From Flavisphingomonas formosensis (GTDB lineage Bacteria; Pseudomonadota; Alphaproteobacteria; Sphingomonadales; Sphingomonadaceae), in assembly GCF_009755815.1 (NCBI RefSeq), contig NZ_WRPK01000013.1, positions 1-64,000 of the forward strand: DNA of 64,000 nt, written 5' to 3'. Both the position numbers and the translations under genes were made by a program. A model generated the notes under the pieces. It was not told where the DNA came from. It saw only the letters and a list, made by a program, of their open reading frames with translations, and searched no databases. Shown here piece by piece: positions 54,254 through 63,012 of the stretch; the first letter of the stretch is position 1, and each line of letters starts with the position of its first letter.

Positions 54254-55231
54254 CTACACGACTGCCGGCTCGGCCTCGGCCCGGGCGGCATAGCGCCGCG
54301 CCAGATTGGCGCATATGATCAACTGGATCTGGTGGTAGAGCAGCAGCGGAAGCATGATCATGCCGATCGCCGGATTGCCGGCGAAGAGGATCTTTGCGAT
54401 CGGCGCTCCATTGGCGAGGCTCTTCTTGGATCCGCAGAACACCGCCGCCGCTTCATCGGCCTTGGACAGCCCCATCCAGCGGCTGATCAGCGTCGTATAG
54501 AGCAAGGCGAGGACGAGGAGCAGCAGCGAGAGTATCGCGACCAAAGCGAAAGTCGCGACGCTGAACTTGGACCAGAGACCGGAGAGCGTCGATTCACAGA
54601 AGCTGTTGTAGACGATCAGCACGATCACGCCGCGATCCAGCGTAGAGGTGAGCTTCTTGTTGCGGCCGACCCAGCCGCCGATGAACGATCGGGCGATCTG
54701 GCCGAGCGCGAAGGGCAGAAGCAGCGTCTTGACGATATCCAGAATCGCCGCGCCGACCGAAGGTCCGCCGGCGCCGGTGGCGCTGACCAGGCCGACGAGG
54801 AACGGCGTCACGATCATGCCGATGAGCCCGGAGAGCGAGGCGTTGAACACCGCCACCGCGACGTTGCCGCGCGCGATTCCGGTCATCGCCACCGACGAGG
54901 AGATGGTGGAGGAAAGCGCGCACAGATAGAAGAAACCGAGGCGCAGCCCATCCGCCATCAGGCCCTTGGTCGCGAACCACAGACCGAAGCCGACGATGGG
55001 GAAGAGCACGAAGGTGGTGCTCTGGACCAGCAGATGCAGCCGCCAATGGGTCGCGCCGGAGCGCAGCGCCTGCGGCGACAGCGCGGCGCCGTGCAGGAAG
55101 AAGACGCACGCGATGCCGATCTCGGTGACGATGCCGAGATGCAGCGGGCCGTCCGCGGTGCCGAGAGCCGGCCAGAGCAGCGCGAGGATGATCGCGCTCG
55201 CCATCGAGATCAGGAACCCATCAATCTTCAT
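54254..55231 (-). CDS. Bile acid:sodium symporter-like (SBF-like/YfeH) transporter
   Basis: 325 aa, about ten helices. GIACVFFLHGAALSPQALRSGATHWRLH, STISSSVAMTGIARGNVAVAVFNASLSGLIGM and KAD(EA)AAVFCGSKKSLANGAPIAKILF are typical of the YfeH/SBF-like group. The substrate is unknown. It is divergent to ppc. Confidence 0.9.
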   Translation of the reverse strand: MKIDGFLISMASAIILALLWPALGTADGPLHLGIVTEIGIACVFFLHGAALSPQALRSGATHWRLHLLVQSTTFVLFPIVGFGLWFATKGLMADGLRLGFFYLCALSSTISSSVAMTGIARGNVAVAVFNASLSGLIGMIVTPFLVGLVSATGAGGPSVGAAILDIVKTLLLPFALGQIARSFIGGWVGRNKKLTSTLDRGVIVLIVYNSFCESTLSGLWSKFSVATFALVAILSLLLLVLALLYTTLISRWMGLSKADEAAAVFCGSKKSLANGAPIAKILFAGNPAIGMIMLPLLLYHQIQLIICANLARRYAARAEAEPAVV

Positions 55232-55367
55232 TATCTGCTCCCACTGATGGCGGTTCTCCTAGGCCGGGCAGATGCCACAGGCAAAGTGCTGCGTGTTGGC
55301 CACGCGCGGCCGAATTCTTGACGGAGCGGCATTGATTCTCGTCGCGCTGCGATGCAGCATCCCTCCC

Positions 55368-58046
55368 ATGGCATCCGCTCCTCCGATCACCCAGAACCCG
55401 GACATCCGTTTCCTCGGCAAGCTGCTCGGCGACGTGATCCGCGCCTATGGCGGCGAGCAGCTGTTCCGAAGGACGGAATATATTCGTTCCGCCTCGGTGG
55501 ACCGCCACCGCGGCATCGTCGCGGCCGGGGCGATCGATCCCGGCCTCGATGCGCTCAGCCTTGACGACACCATCGCCTTCGTGCGCGGCTTCATGCTCTT
55601 CTCGATGCTCGCCAACCTCGCCGAGGATCGGCAAGGCGTGGCGGCGGAGCCGGGTGCCGACTTCGCGCAGGCGATCGCGCGGCTGGAGAAGGAGGGCGTC
55701 GACAAGGACGGCGTGCTCGCCCTGCTCGAAGACAGTCTGATCGTGCCGGTGCTGACCGCCCACCCAACCGAGGTGCGCCGCAAGAGCATCATCGATCATC
55801 GCAACAAGATCGCCGATCTGATGCTGCTGCGCGATCAGGGGCGCGAGGAGACGGACGACGGTGATCTCGTCGAACGCGCCATCTATCGCCAGATCGCGCT
55901 GCTCTGGCAGACCCGGCCGCTCAGGCGGGACCGGCTCTATGTCGCGGACGAGGTGGAGACCGCGCTCGCCTATCTGCGCGACAGCTTCCTGCCCGTGCTG
56001 CCCGCTCTCTACACGCGCTGGCAGCGCGCGCTGGGCCATCGTCCGCCCAGCTTCCTGAAACCGGGCAGCTGGATCGGCGGCGACCGCGACGGCAACCCTA
56101 ATGTAACCGCGGAATCGCTCCGCCTGGCACTCGCGCGCGCCGCGGAGACGGTGATCGGCTATTATCTCGACGCCTTGCACGCACTCGGTGCCGAGCTTTC
56201 CATCTCCACCGACATCGCGGCGACCAGCTGGGAAGTCGAGAAACTGGCCGAGACCAGCGGTGACCGATCCGCGACGCGCTACGATGAGCCCTATCGGCGC
56301 GCGATCACCGGCATCTATGCGCGCCTCGCGGCAACCTATATGCGGCTGACCGGCAAAGTGCCGGCCCGTCCGCCATCAACCGGGGCGGAGCCCTATGACC
56401 ATCCCGGCGCCTTGCGGGCGGATCTGATCGAGATCGCCCATGCGCTGAGCCAGAATGGCGGCGGAGGCATGGGCGGGGGCGGCGGTGCACTGGGCCGGCT
56501 CATCCGGTCGATCGAGACCTTCGGTTTCCATCTCGCCACGCTCGATATGCGCCAGAATGCCGACGTGCACGAGCGCGTGGTGGCCGAACTGCTCGATGTC
56601 GCCGGCGTCGAATCCGCCTATCTCGATCTGGACGAGGCGAGTCGCGTCGCGCTGCTGCGGCGGGAACTCGCGACACCACGCCTGCTCTCGACGCCCTTCG
56701 CCTCCTATTCGGACGAAACGCTTTCCGAGCTCGCCATCGTGCGGGCCGCGGCGGAGGCACACCGGCTGTACGGGCCGGACTGCATCACCACCTATCTGAT
56801 CTCGAAGGCCGACAGCGTCTCCGACATATTGGAGGTGCATATCCTGCTCAAGGAAGCAGGCCTCTACGTGCCGGGCGATCCGCCAAGTGCGGCGATCATG
56901 GTGGCGCCGTTGTTCGAGACCATCGCCGATCTCGAAAATGCGCCCGCTGTCATGACGCAGTGGTTCTCGCTGCCGGAGGCTCAGGCGATCGTGGGCGCGC
57001 GCGGCTATCAGGAAGTGATGGTCGGCTATTCGGATTCGAACAAGGATGGCGGCTACCTGACCTCGGTCTGGTCGCTGCACCAGGCAAGCCGCGCGCTGCA
57101 GCCGGTTTTCGGCGAGGCACAGGCGGCGATGCAGCTCTTCCATGGCCGCGGTGGTGCAGTCGGGCGCGGCGGAGGCTCCTCCTTCCAGGCGATTCGCGCG
57201 CAGCCGCCGGGCACCGTCAAGGGCCGCATCCGGATTACCGAGCAGGGTGAGGTGATCGCCGCCAAATATGGCACGCGCGAAAGCACCGTCGCCAATCTGG
57301 AAGCGATGGTTTCCGCGACGGTCCTGGCCTCGCTCGAGCCGCCCATGCTCGGTGCCCGAGACTATGATCGCTACGCCGTGGCGATGGAAACGGTGTCGAG
57401 CCAGGCGTTCAAGGCCTATCGATCGCTGGTGTACGAGACCGAAGGCTTCAAGACTTTCTTCCGCCAGTTCACGCCCATCGCCGAGATCGCCGATCTGAAG
57501 ATCGGATCGCGCCCCGCCAGCCGGACCAAGAGCGATCGGATCGAGGATCTCCGTGCGATTCCCTGGGTTTTCTCGTGGGCGCAGGCGCGGGTGATGCTGC
57601 CCGGCTGGTACGGCGTCGGCCATGCCCTTGCCGGGTTCAAGGATCAGGCGCTGCTGCGCGAGATGCTGGAAGCGTGGCCCTTCCTGCAGGCGACCCTCGC
57701 CAACCTGGAAATGGTGCTCGCCAAATCGGACATGGCGATCGCCGAGCGTTATTGCGCGCTGGTCGAGGATCAGGCTCTGGCCGCGACGATCTTCGGACGC
57801 ATCCGGGATGGCTGGACGATGACGCGCGACGCGCTGCTCATGGTGACGCGGCAGACCCGACTCCTGGAAAAGAACAAGCCGCTCGACCAGTCCATCCGCC
57901 TGCGCCTGCCCTATATCGAGCCGCTGAACCTTCTCCAGATCGAGCTGCTCAAGCGGCATCGCGCAGGCGAGGAGGATCCACGGATCCGAGAAGGCATATT
58001 GCTGTCGATCAATGCTGTCGCGACGGCGCTGCGCAACAGCGGATAA
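55368..58046 (+). CDS. ppc: Phosphoenolpyruvate carboxylase
   Basis: 892 aa from ATG 55368; an in-frame upstream start at 55272 would add an unconserved 32 residues. VLTAHPTEVRRKSI (catalytic His), GGDRDGNPNVTAESL, MVGYSDSNKDGGYLTS and FHGRGGAVGRGGGSS are all present. It carboxylates PEP to oxaloacetate, an anaplerotic step. The C-terminus is ALRNSG, where many members end in NTG. No Shine-Dalgarno is obvious. Confidence 0.96.
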   Translation: MASAPPITQNPDIRFLGKLLGDVIRAYGGEQLFRRTEYIRSASVDRHRGIVAAGAIDPGLDALSLDDTIAFVRGFMLFSMLANLAEDRQGVAAEPGADFAQAIARLEKEGVDKDGVLALLEDSLIVPVLTAHPTEVRRKSIIDHRNKIADLMLLRDQGREETDDGDLVERAIYRQIALLWQTRPLRRDRLYVADEVETALAYLRDSFLPVLPALYTRWQRALGHRPPSFLKPGSWIGGDRDGNPNVTAESLRLALARAAETVIGYYLDALHALGAELSISTDIAATSWEVEKLAETSGDRSATRYDEPYRRAITGIYARLAATYMRLTGKVPARPPSTGAEPYDHPGALRADLIEIAHALSQNGGGGMGGGGGALGRLIRSIETFGFHLATLDMRQNADVHERVVAELLDVAGVESAYLDLDEASRVALLRRELATPRLLSTPFASYSDETLSELAIVRAAAEAHRLYGPDCITTYLISKADSVSDILEVHILLKEAGLYVPGDPPSAAIMVAPLFETIADLENAPAVMTQWFSLPEAQAIVGARGYQEVMVGYSDSNKDGGYLTSVWSLHQASRALQPVFGEAQAAMQLFHGRGGAVGRGGGSSFQAIRAQPPGTVKGRIRITEQGEVIAAKYGTRESTVANLEAMVSATVLASLEPPMLGARDYDRYAVAMETVSSQAFKAYRSLVYETEGFKTFFRQFTPIAEIADLKIGSRPASRTKSDRIEDLRAIPWVFSWAQARVMLPGWYGVGHALAGFKDQALLREMLEAWPFLQATLANLEMVLAKSDMAIAERYCALVEDQALAATIFGRIRDGWTMTRDALLMVTRQTRLLEKNKPLDQSIRLRLPYIEPLNLLQIELLKRHRAGEEDPRIREGILLSINAVATALRNSG

Positions 58047-58180
58047 GGATGGGAAGGCCGCTGTTTGCCGTCGCCATGCGACGCTGCAAAATCCTTTTAA
58101 ACATCAACGACATTAACCCGCTGGTGAGGTTCGCGGCCTTAATGATCCAATCCGGGTGAACCGGTTGCGCGGGGCGGCAC

Positions 58181-58795
58181 ATGGCGGATTGGTTGAAGAC
58201 GGCGGACAGGATCGGCGAGGCCGTGCCCGTGGCCACGGGCCGCGACATCCTCGTCGTCGACGACAGCCGCACCAATCTTCAGGTCATCGGACGCCGCCTC
58301 ACCCGCATGGGATATCGCACCATGTTGTGCGAAGGCGGTGCTTCGGCCGTGGCGCAAATGCATGCGCGACGCTTCGACGTCGTATTGCTCGACATGGTGA
58401 TGCCCGACATGTCCGGCATCGCCACGCTCCAGGAAATCCGCCGCACCGCGGCCATCGCCGAGACGCCCGTCATGATGATGACGGCGCGCAGCGACATCGG
58501 CGCGGCAATCGAAGCGCTGGCCGAAGGCGCTGACGATCATCTCGCCAAGCCGTTCGATTTCGACGTGCTGGGCGCCCGCATCGAACGGCTGCTGGCGCGC
58601 GCGCGCGCGTTTGACGATCTGCGGCGCGCCAATGCGCAACTCGACGCGCGCATCGCCAGCCGCGCGGTGGAGATGGGCGAACTCAAGGCCCAGCTGGCCG
58701 AGGGACTGGCCGAACGGATTCGCCTGACCGCGTCGTTGCGTGCGCTCGAAAAGGAGATAGCGGAACTGCGTCAGGCACGGCCGGCGCCGGCCTGA
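58181..58795 (+). CDS. Orphan receiver-domain protein with coiled-coil tail
   Basis: 204 aa. Receiver domain at about residues 22-140: acidic DD27-28 (ILVVDDS), phospho-Asp D71 (VVLLDMVMPDMSG), MMTARSD and KPFDFD. The tail (about 145-200) is a heptad-like coiled coil (DLRRANAQLDARIASRAVEMGELKAQL). No output domain or adjacent kinase is present. It follows ppc by 134 bp and ends 18 bases before the convergent zntB-like stop. Confidence 0.88.
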   Translation: MADWLKTADRIGEAVPVATGRDILVVDDSRTNLQVIGRRLTRMGYRTMLCEGGASAVAQMHARRFDVVLLDMVMPDMSGIATLQEIRRTAAIAETPVMMMTARSDIGAAIEALAEGADDHLAKPFDFDVLGARIERLLARARAFDDLRRANAQLDARIASRAVEMGELKAQLAEGLAERIRLTASLRALEKEIAELRQARPAPA

Positions 58796-58813
58796 GGAGC
58801 CACATCTGGAACT

Positions 58814-59776
58814 CTACCCTTTGAACCAGCGTGCACGCATGAAATAGTAAGTGATGGCCGCCGCCATCAGCATGCAGAACAGCACGACGATCGCGAAGGC
58901 CCAGGGGCTGTGCGCCCCCGGGATCCCGTCCACATTCATTCCCAAAAGACCGGTGATGAATGTCAAAGGCAGGAAGACCACTGCGACGATCGCCAGCAGC
59001 AAGGTGCGATTCTCCAGCTGTTCGGCACGCAGATCGGTCAACTGCTCGTGCATCAGCGCCGATCGTTCGCGCACCGCCTCCAGTTCCTCGGCCATGCGCG
59101 CGAAACGATCGGCCGCCTCGCGCAGATGCAGCCGATCATCCTCCTCCAGCCAGCCGGCATCGACATCCGCCATCTGCTCGAGCGCATGGCGCTGGGGGAC
59201 GACGAATCGACGATAGGCGATCGCGGTGGACCGGACGCGCGCCACGGTGCGCCGCATCTTGAAAGCCTGCTCGGCGTGCAAAGTGGTTTCGCATTCGTCG
59301 ATCTCGTCGCCGAGCGCGGCGATATCCTCGTCGAGCTTCACCGTGATCGCCATCGCGAAAGCGGCGACGAGATCGCCCGGATCGTGGATCTTGCCGGCTT
59401 CCATCTTGTCGCGCACCGCCTCGATCGCATCCAGCGTGCGCATGCTCACTGAGATCAGCCGCCCGCGCTCGGCCCAGATACGGATCGAGACCAGCTTGTC
59501 CGGGTCGTCCTCCGGCGTTCGCCCGAGACCGCGCATGTTGACCAGTTCGCCTTCGCCGATCTGCTCGGAGCGGGGCCGCGTCTCGACGGCAGTCAGTGCC
59601 GAGACGGCATGGCGCGGAATGTTCGATCGCTCGCGCAGCCAGACCAGATTGGCTTCGTCGCGTCCGTCGAGATGGATCCAGGTGAACGGCGCGACCGGCG
59701 GATGGCATTCGGCTTCGCGCAACGGCACGGCGACGGCACGGCCGCCGGCATCCATCACGTAACACCAGCTTTTCAT
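58814..59776 (-). CDS. zntB: CorA-superfamily divalent cation channel, ZntB-like
   Basis: 320 aa from ATG 59776. A long cytoplasmic N-terminal domain with helical bundle (about 150-260), then two C-terminal helices. The pore motif is FITGLLGMNVDGIPG, the GMN loop with the ZntB-type VxGIPG following. It likely moves Zn or another divalent ion. It overlaps the stop of the upstream gene by four bases. Confidence 0.9.
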   Translation of the reverse strand: MKSWCYVMDAGGRAVAVPLREAECHPPVAPFTWIHLDGRDEANLVWLRERSNIPRHAVSALTAVETRPRSEQIGEGELVNMRGLGRTPEDDPDKLVSIRIWAERGRLISVSMRTLDAIEAVRDKMEAGKIHDPGDLVAAFAMAITVKLDEDIAALGDEIDECETTLHAEQAFKMRRTVARVRSTAIAYRRFVVPQRHALEQMADVDAGWLEEDDRLHLREAADRFARMAEELEAVRERSALMHEQLTDLRAEQLENRTLLLAIVAVVFLPLTFITGLLGMNVDGIPGAHSPWAFAIVVLFCMLMAAAITYYFMRARWFKG

Positions 59777-60546
59777 CGAACCTCCCAGTCGAGATCGAGC
59801 GAAAGCCCCGGAGGCAAGATTGCGGGGGCAGCATCGCAGGGGATGCGCACGGCATCGGCGCGTGCGCGCACCAGCAGAGCGGACGGCACGTCGGGACGAT
59901 GATAGATATGGTCCGCTGCGGCCAGCCACCGCGCCTCGCGCAGGCTGAGATCGTCGGGATCGGCCGAACGCAGGCGGAGGGTGACGAGTTGAGCGGGAGC
60001 GGCGCCCCCTTCGCCGGCCAGCCATGTATCGAGCGCGTTCGCGGCACCGTCGCGCAGCGGATCGATCGGCCCGCCCGACGCCAGCCCGGCATCGATCGCC
60101 CGCCGACGCGTGGCGGCCTCGGGCCAGCGCTGCCGAATCGCGTCGCGCGCGGCCGCCAGCCTGCCAGCGAGCCGCCCGAGATCGTTCGGCAGCAAGGCCT
60201 CGATACGCTGGCGAAGCGCCTTGGCAAGGCCGGCAGAGGCCCCGCCCGTCGCGATCGCGATGATCACGGGATCGCGATCGACGATCGCCGGGAGCGTAAA
60301 ATCGGAAAGGCCCGGCCGGTCGACCGCATTGACCAGCAAACCCCGCGCTCGCAGCCGGCCGGCAGCTGCCGCGGCGGCCGCCTCGTCCTCCAGCGCCACG
60401 ATCGCCAGCGCCGCGTCAGCATCTTCTCCAACGACGTGCGCTCCGGCACGCTCGAGCAGCCGCCGCTTGGCATCGGCCGCCTCGCCTTCGCCGATGAGCA
60501 CGACCGGGCGACCGGCAAGCTTAACGAAGAGCGGCAGGCTGTGCAT
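59773..60546 (-). CDS. Precorrin-2 dehydrogenase/sirohydrochlorin ferrochelatase (CysG N-domain)
   Basis: 257 aa. NAD-binding start LPLFVKLAGRPVVLIGEGEAADAKRRLLERAGAHVV, then LLVNAVDRPGLSDFTLPAIVDRDPVIIAIATGGASAGLAKALRQRIE, diagnostic of the CysG N-terminal module. It oxidises precorrin-2 and inserts iron for siroheme. The separate methyltransferase half (CobA) is not in the window. The last 60 residues show no clear domain. Confidence 0.9.
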   Translation of the reverse strand: MHSLPLFVKLAGRPVVLIGEGEAADAKRRLLERAGAHVVGEDADAALAIVALEDEAAAAAAAGRLRARGLLVNAVDRPGLSDFTLPAIVDRDPVIIAIATGGASAGLAKALRQRIEALLPNDLGRLAGRLAAARDAIRQRWPEAATRRRAIDAGLASGGPIDPLRDGAANALDTWLAGEGGAAPAQLVTLRLRSADPDDLSLREARWLAAADHIYHRPDVPSALLVRARADAVRIPCDAAPAILPPGLSLDLDWEVR

Positions 60547-60630
60547 CCGACCTTGTCGCGCGCCAATACGCGCTTGCCAAGCGCCCGCATGTCGACCAGC
60601 CGGATGCGAAGGATTTCGCTACACAGTGCC

Positions 60631-60657
60631 TTGCAGAGCCCGCCAACCCACTATAGG
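60631..60657 (+). promoter_or_regulatory. Candidate promoter of tRNA-Ser
   Basis: TTGCAG (60631-60636) and TATAGG (60652-60657), spacing 15, end 21 bases before the tRNA. The spacing is shorter than the optimum of 17, so the match is only suggestive. Confidence 0.45.
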
Positions 60658-60678
60658 GGGCGATCCTCCCAGCGAAGC

Positions 60679-60769
60679 GGAGCGGTGGCCGAGTGGTCGA
60701 AGGCGCTCGCCTGGAAAGTGAGTATACGGCAAAACCGTATCGAGGGTTCGAATCCCTCCCGCTCCGCCA
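60679..60769 (+). tRNA. tRNA-Ser (anticodon GGA)
   Basis: 91 nt including an encoded CCA. Acceptor GGAGCGG pairs with CCGCTCC; D-arm GCC...GGC; anticodon stem CTCGC/GTGAG around loop CTGGAAA, anticodon GGA at 60713-60715; a long variable arm with a TACGG/CCGTA stem (class II); T-arm GAGGG-TTCGAAT-CCCTC. It reads UCC/UCU. Its 3' end is the likely integration site of the adjacent element. Confidence 0.97.
60747..60769 (+). other. Probable attachment site (tRNA 3' end)
   Basis: A P4-type integrase gene begins 184 bases after this tRNA and points away from it, the usual layout at an attL in a tRNA 3' end. The core would include the T-loop to CCA. A second copy of this sequence is not in the window, so its limits are inferred. 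Confidence 0.45.
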
Positions 60770-60780
60770 GCTGGATGTCC

Positions 60781-60805
60781 GTGGGGGTCCGTATCGGACC
60801 CCCAC
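60781..60805 (+). terminator. Rho-independent terminator after tRNA-Ser
   Basis: GTGGGGGTCCG, a TAT loop and CGGACCCCCAC form a perfect 11-bp stem, with five T at 60813-60817. Very probably ends the tRNA transcript. Confidence 0.8.
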
Positions 60806-60899
60806 CATCGACTTTTTCTCCCTGATTACCGAAGCTTAGCTGACCGGTTCGGCCTCGGCCGTCCGTGCCCGTCCCTGCCCATCCAACGAATCGGAGGGG

Positions 60900-60934
60900 C
60901 GAAAACGAGGTACGCGCGGTCGAAAAACGAGGTA
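60900..60934 (+). repeat. Two direct repeats upstream of the integrase
   Basis: CGAAAACGAGGTA at 60900-60912 and CGAAAAACGAGGTA at 60921-60934, about 21-22 bases apart (two helical turns), then a T-run. They lie between the tRNA and the integrase start, where integrase arm sites or an autoregulatory operator are expected. Confidence 0.5.
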
Positions 60935-60953
60935 TTTTTTCGGAGACCGAACC

Positions 60954-62348
60954 ATGCTTACCGATGCCAAGGTGCGCACGGCCAAGCCGCGCCCCAAAGC
61001 CTACAAGCTCGCCGACGCCAATCGCCTCTTCCTGATGGTCACCCCCAGCGGTGGAAAGCTCTGGCGGTGGAATTACGAGTATGACGGCAAGAACAAGACG
61101 ATGGCTTTCGGCGCCTATCCGCTCGTGTCGCTCGCAGATGCTCGCGAGAAGCGCGACGAGGCCTATTCCATTCTGTGCGAAGGGCTCGATCCGAATGTCG
61201 CAAAACGGCTGAAGATCGAGGCGAATCTGGAAGCCGGACGCCAGACGTTCGAGCGCGTGGCTCGCGAATGGTATGGAAACGCCAAGGCGCAATGGGCGAC
61301 GATCCATGCGAGCGACGTGATCCGCAGCCTCGAGCGCGATGTCTTTCCGACGATCGGCTCCTTGCCGATCGCGCAGCTTACCCCGCCCTTGATCCTGGGC
61401 GTTCTGCGAGAGATCGAGACGCGGGGTGCCATCGAAACCGCCAAACGCGTTCGGCAGCGCATTTCAGCCGTATTCGTCTATGCCATCGCCCAAGGCATCG
61501 CGGAAAGCGACCCTGCCGAAAAGCTTGGCGCGGTGCTCAAGCCACTGCGCAAGGGACGGCAGCCGGCGATCACCGACCTCGTGCCGCTGCGCAAGATGAT
61601 CCTGGCAGCGGAAGAGGACAATGCGCGGCCGATCACGCGGCTCGGCCTCAGGATGCTGGCGCTTACGGCCGTCAGGCCCAGCGAATTACGCGGCGCCGAA
61701 TGGGCCGAGTTCGAGGACCTCGATGGGAAACTGCCGCTATGGCGCATCCCTTCGGCCCGGATGAAGGGAGACCTCGACCGGAAGGATGAAATCAACGGCG
61801 ACCACCTTGTCCCCCTCACCCCGCAGGCGGTCGCGGTGCTGCGGGCGATATGGCCGCTGACCGGCGGCGGACCGCTGGTCTTTCCAAGCAACAGGCATGC
61901 ACACCGCCCGATGAGTGAGAACGCGATCGGCTATCTGCTCAACCGGGCCGGCTATCATGGGCATCACGTGCCGCATGGATTTCGCGCGGCCTTCTCCACT
62001 ATCATGAACGAATGGGCAGAGCGAAATGGCGACCCGCATGACCGCAAGGTGATCGACTTGATGCTCGCCCATGTGCCCAAGGACAAGGTCGAGGGTGCCT
62101 ACAACCGCGCAGCCTATATGCCGCGCCGGCGAGAGTTGGCGGTGATCTGGGCCGACATGTTGAGCGATGGCCTGCCCGACCCTGTGGCCCTGATCGATCG
62201 GCCCGCGAAAGAAATCGGCTCGCACTCGCGACGGAGGCTGCCCTCGCCCGTCGATGCGGACTTTCGTTTTCCGGCTCAGCGTCGCGCCGCCCGACAAGTC
62301 GGCTCGACAATAGGTAACGTATATGTTACTTCAGGGAAGATAAGGTGA
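60954..62348 (+). CDS. int: P4-type tyrosine integrase
   Basis: 464 aa. N-terminal DUF4102 (LTDAKVRTAKPRPKAYKLADANRLFLMVTPSGGKLW). Catalytic residues: R241 (TAVRPSELRGAEW), H341 and R344 (HGFRAAF), H373 (MLAHVPKD) and tyrosine Y383 or Y388 (GAYNRAAY). It integrates and excises a genomic island at tRNA-Ser. The last 45 residues or so (after ALIDRPA) lack conserved character and end in an AT-rich stretch holding a palindrome, suggesting a replaced tail. Confidence 0.95.
   Translation: MLTDAKVRTAKPRPKAYKLADANRLFLMVTPSGGKLWRWNYEYDGKNKTMAFGAYPLVSLADAREKRDEAYSILCEGLDPNVAKRLKIEANLEAGRQTFERVAREWYGNAKAQWATIHASDVIRSLERDVFPTIGSLPIAQLTPPLILGVLREIETRGAIETAKRVRQRISAVFVYAIAQGIAESDPAEKLGAVLKPLRKGRQPAITDLVPLRKMILAAEEDNARPITRLGLRMLALTAVRPSELRGAEWAEFEDLDGKLPLWRIPSARMKGDLDRKDEINGDHLVPLTPQAVAVLRAIWPLTGGGPLVFPSNRHAHRPMSENAIGYLLNRAGYHGHHVPHGFRAAFSTIMNEWAERNGDPHDRKVIDLMLAHVPKDKVEGAYNRAAYMPRRRELAVIWADMLSDGLPDPVALIDRPAKEIGSHSRRRLPSPVDADFRFPAQRRAARQVGSTIGNVYVTSGKIR
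62314..62329. promoter_or_regulatory. Candidate operator palindrome before the toxin-antitoxin genes
   Basis: GTAACGTATATGTTAC is a near-perfect 16-base palindrome (arms GTAAC/GTTAC), AT-rich against its surroundings, 49-64 bases before the toxin start and within the 3' end of int. This fits an autorepression site for the antitoxin. Confidence 0.55.
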
Positions 62349-62377
62349 TCGTTCAGGAGTAAATTCGCGAGGACGGC

Positions 62378-62684
62378 TTGAGCCCGTTCCGGTCATGGTT
62401 TGATGATCTTGATTTCCAGGCTTCGGCCAAGGTGGCGACCGCCATCGTCCGGCTGGAGCTTGGCAATCTGTTGAACGTCAAATGGATCGGCGGCGGGCTC
62501 GGGGAATATCGGATCGACTGGGGACCAGGCTACCGGCTCTATCTCGCCCGGGATGGCGACAAACTCATCATCCTGTTCGTGGGCGGGACCAAAAAAGCGG
62601 CAGCAGTCTGACATCGAACGGACCGAGGTGCTGTTGGGCGAGTACAAGGCCCGCAAGGCAGCAGCCAGGAAATGTAGGAAGTGA
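62378..62684 (+). pseudogene. RelE/HigB-type toxin, frameshifted
   Basis: Reading from TTG 62378 gives 77 aa ending at 62611 (SPFRSWFDDLDFQ...RLELGNLLNVKWIGGGLGEYRIDWGPGYRLYLARDGDKLIILFVGGTKK). The family's expected C-terminus, RQQSDIERTEVLLGEYKARKAA, lies in the +1 frame straight after a run of six A (62591-62596) and ends at 62682-62684. Removing one A restores one 102-residue protein. Either this is an inactivated toxin, a slippage-controlled one, or a sequence error. The antitoxin follows after four bases. Confidence 0.8.
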
Positions 62685-62688
62685 CGAG

Positions 62689-63012
62689 ATGGTTCTGACC
62701 CGCGATTTCAAGGAAACCGTGAAGGAGCGCGCCGCGCGGGACCCTGCCTTCGCCAAGGCCATGCTCGACGAAGCGGCGACCGCGTTCCTAAACGGAGAGC
62801 CGCATGTGGCACGGCTGATCCTGCGCGATCTCGTCAATGCCTCTGTCGGTTTCGAGGAGCTGGCCACCGAGACCAACCGTCCGAGCAAGAGCCTTCACCG
62901 GATGCTGTCGGAGAAAGGCAATCCAAGCATGGACAATTTGGCGGCCATCTTCGGCGCGGTACGCAAGCGACTGGGCGTCGCATTCGAAGCTCGGGCAGTC
63001 GAGGCAGCGTAA
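62689..63012 (+). CDS. HigA-like antitoxin
   Basis: 107 aa from ATG 62689. TRDFKETVKERAARDPAFAKAMLDEAATAFLNGEPHVARLILRDLVNASVGFEELA is the typical antitoxin opening for this toxin family; the C-terminal helix-turn-helix has TNRPSKSLHRMLSEKGNPSMDNLAAIFGAVRKRLGV. It would bind the toxin and repress the operon, probably at the palindrome at 62314. Longer in-frame starts read into the toxin gene and are rejected. Confidence 0.88.
   Translation: MVLTRDFKETVKERAARDPAFAKAMLDEAATAFLNGEPHVARLILRDLVNASVGFEELATETNRPSKSLHRMLSEKGNPSMDNLAAIFGAVRKRLGVAFEARAVEAA

Noticed and set aside
62585-62600. Programmed -1 frameshifting on A-AAA-AAG in the toxin gene
   Set aside because: The conserved continuation is in the +1 frame, so a -1 slip would not produce it; a one-base insertion explains it better.
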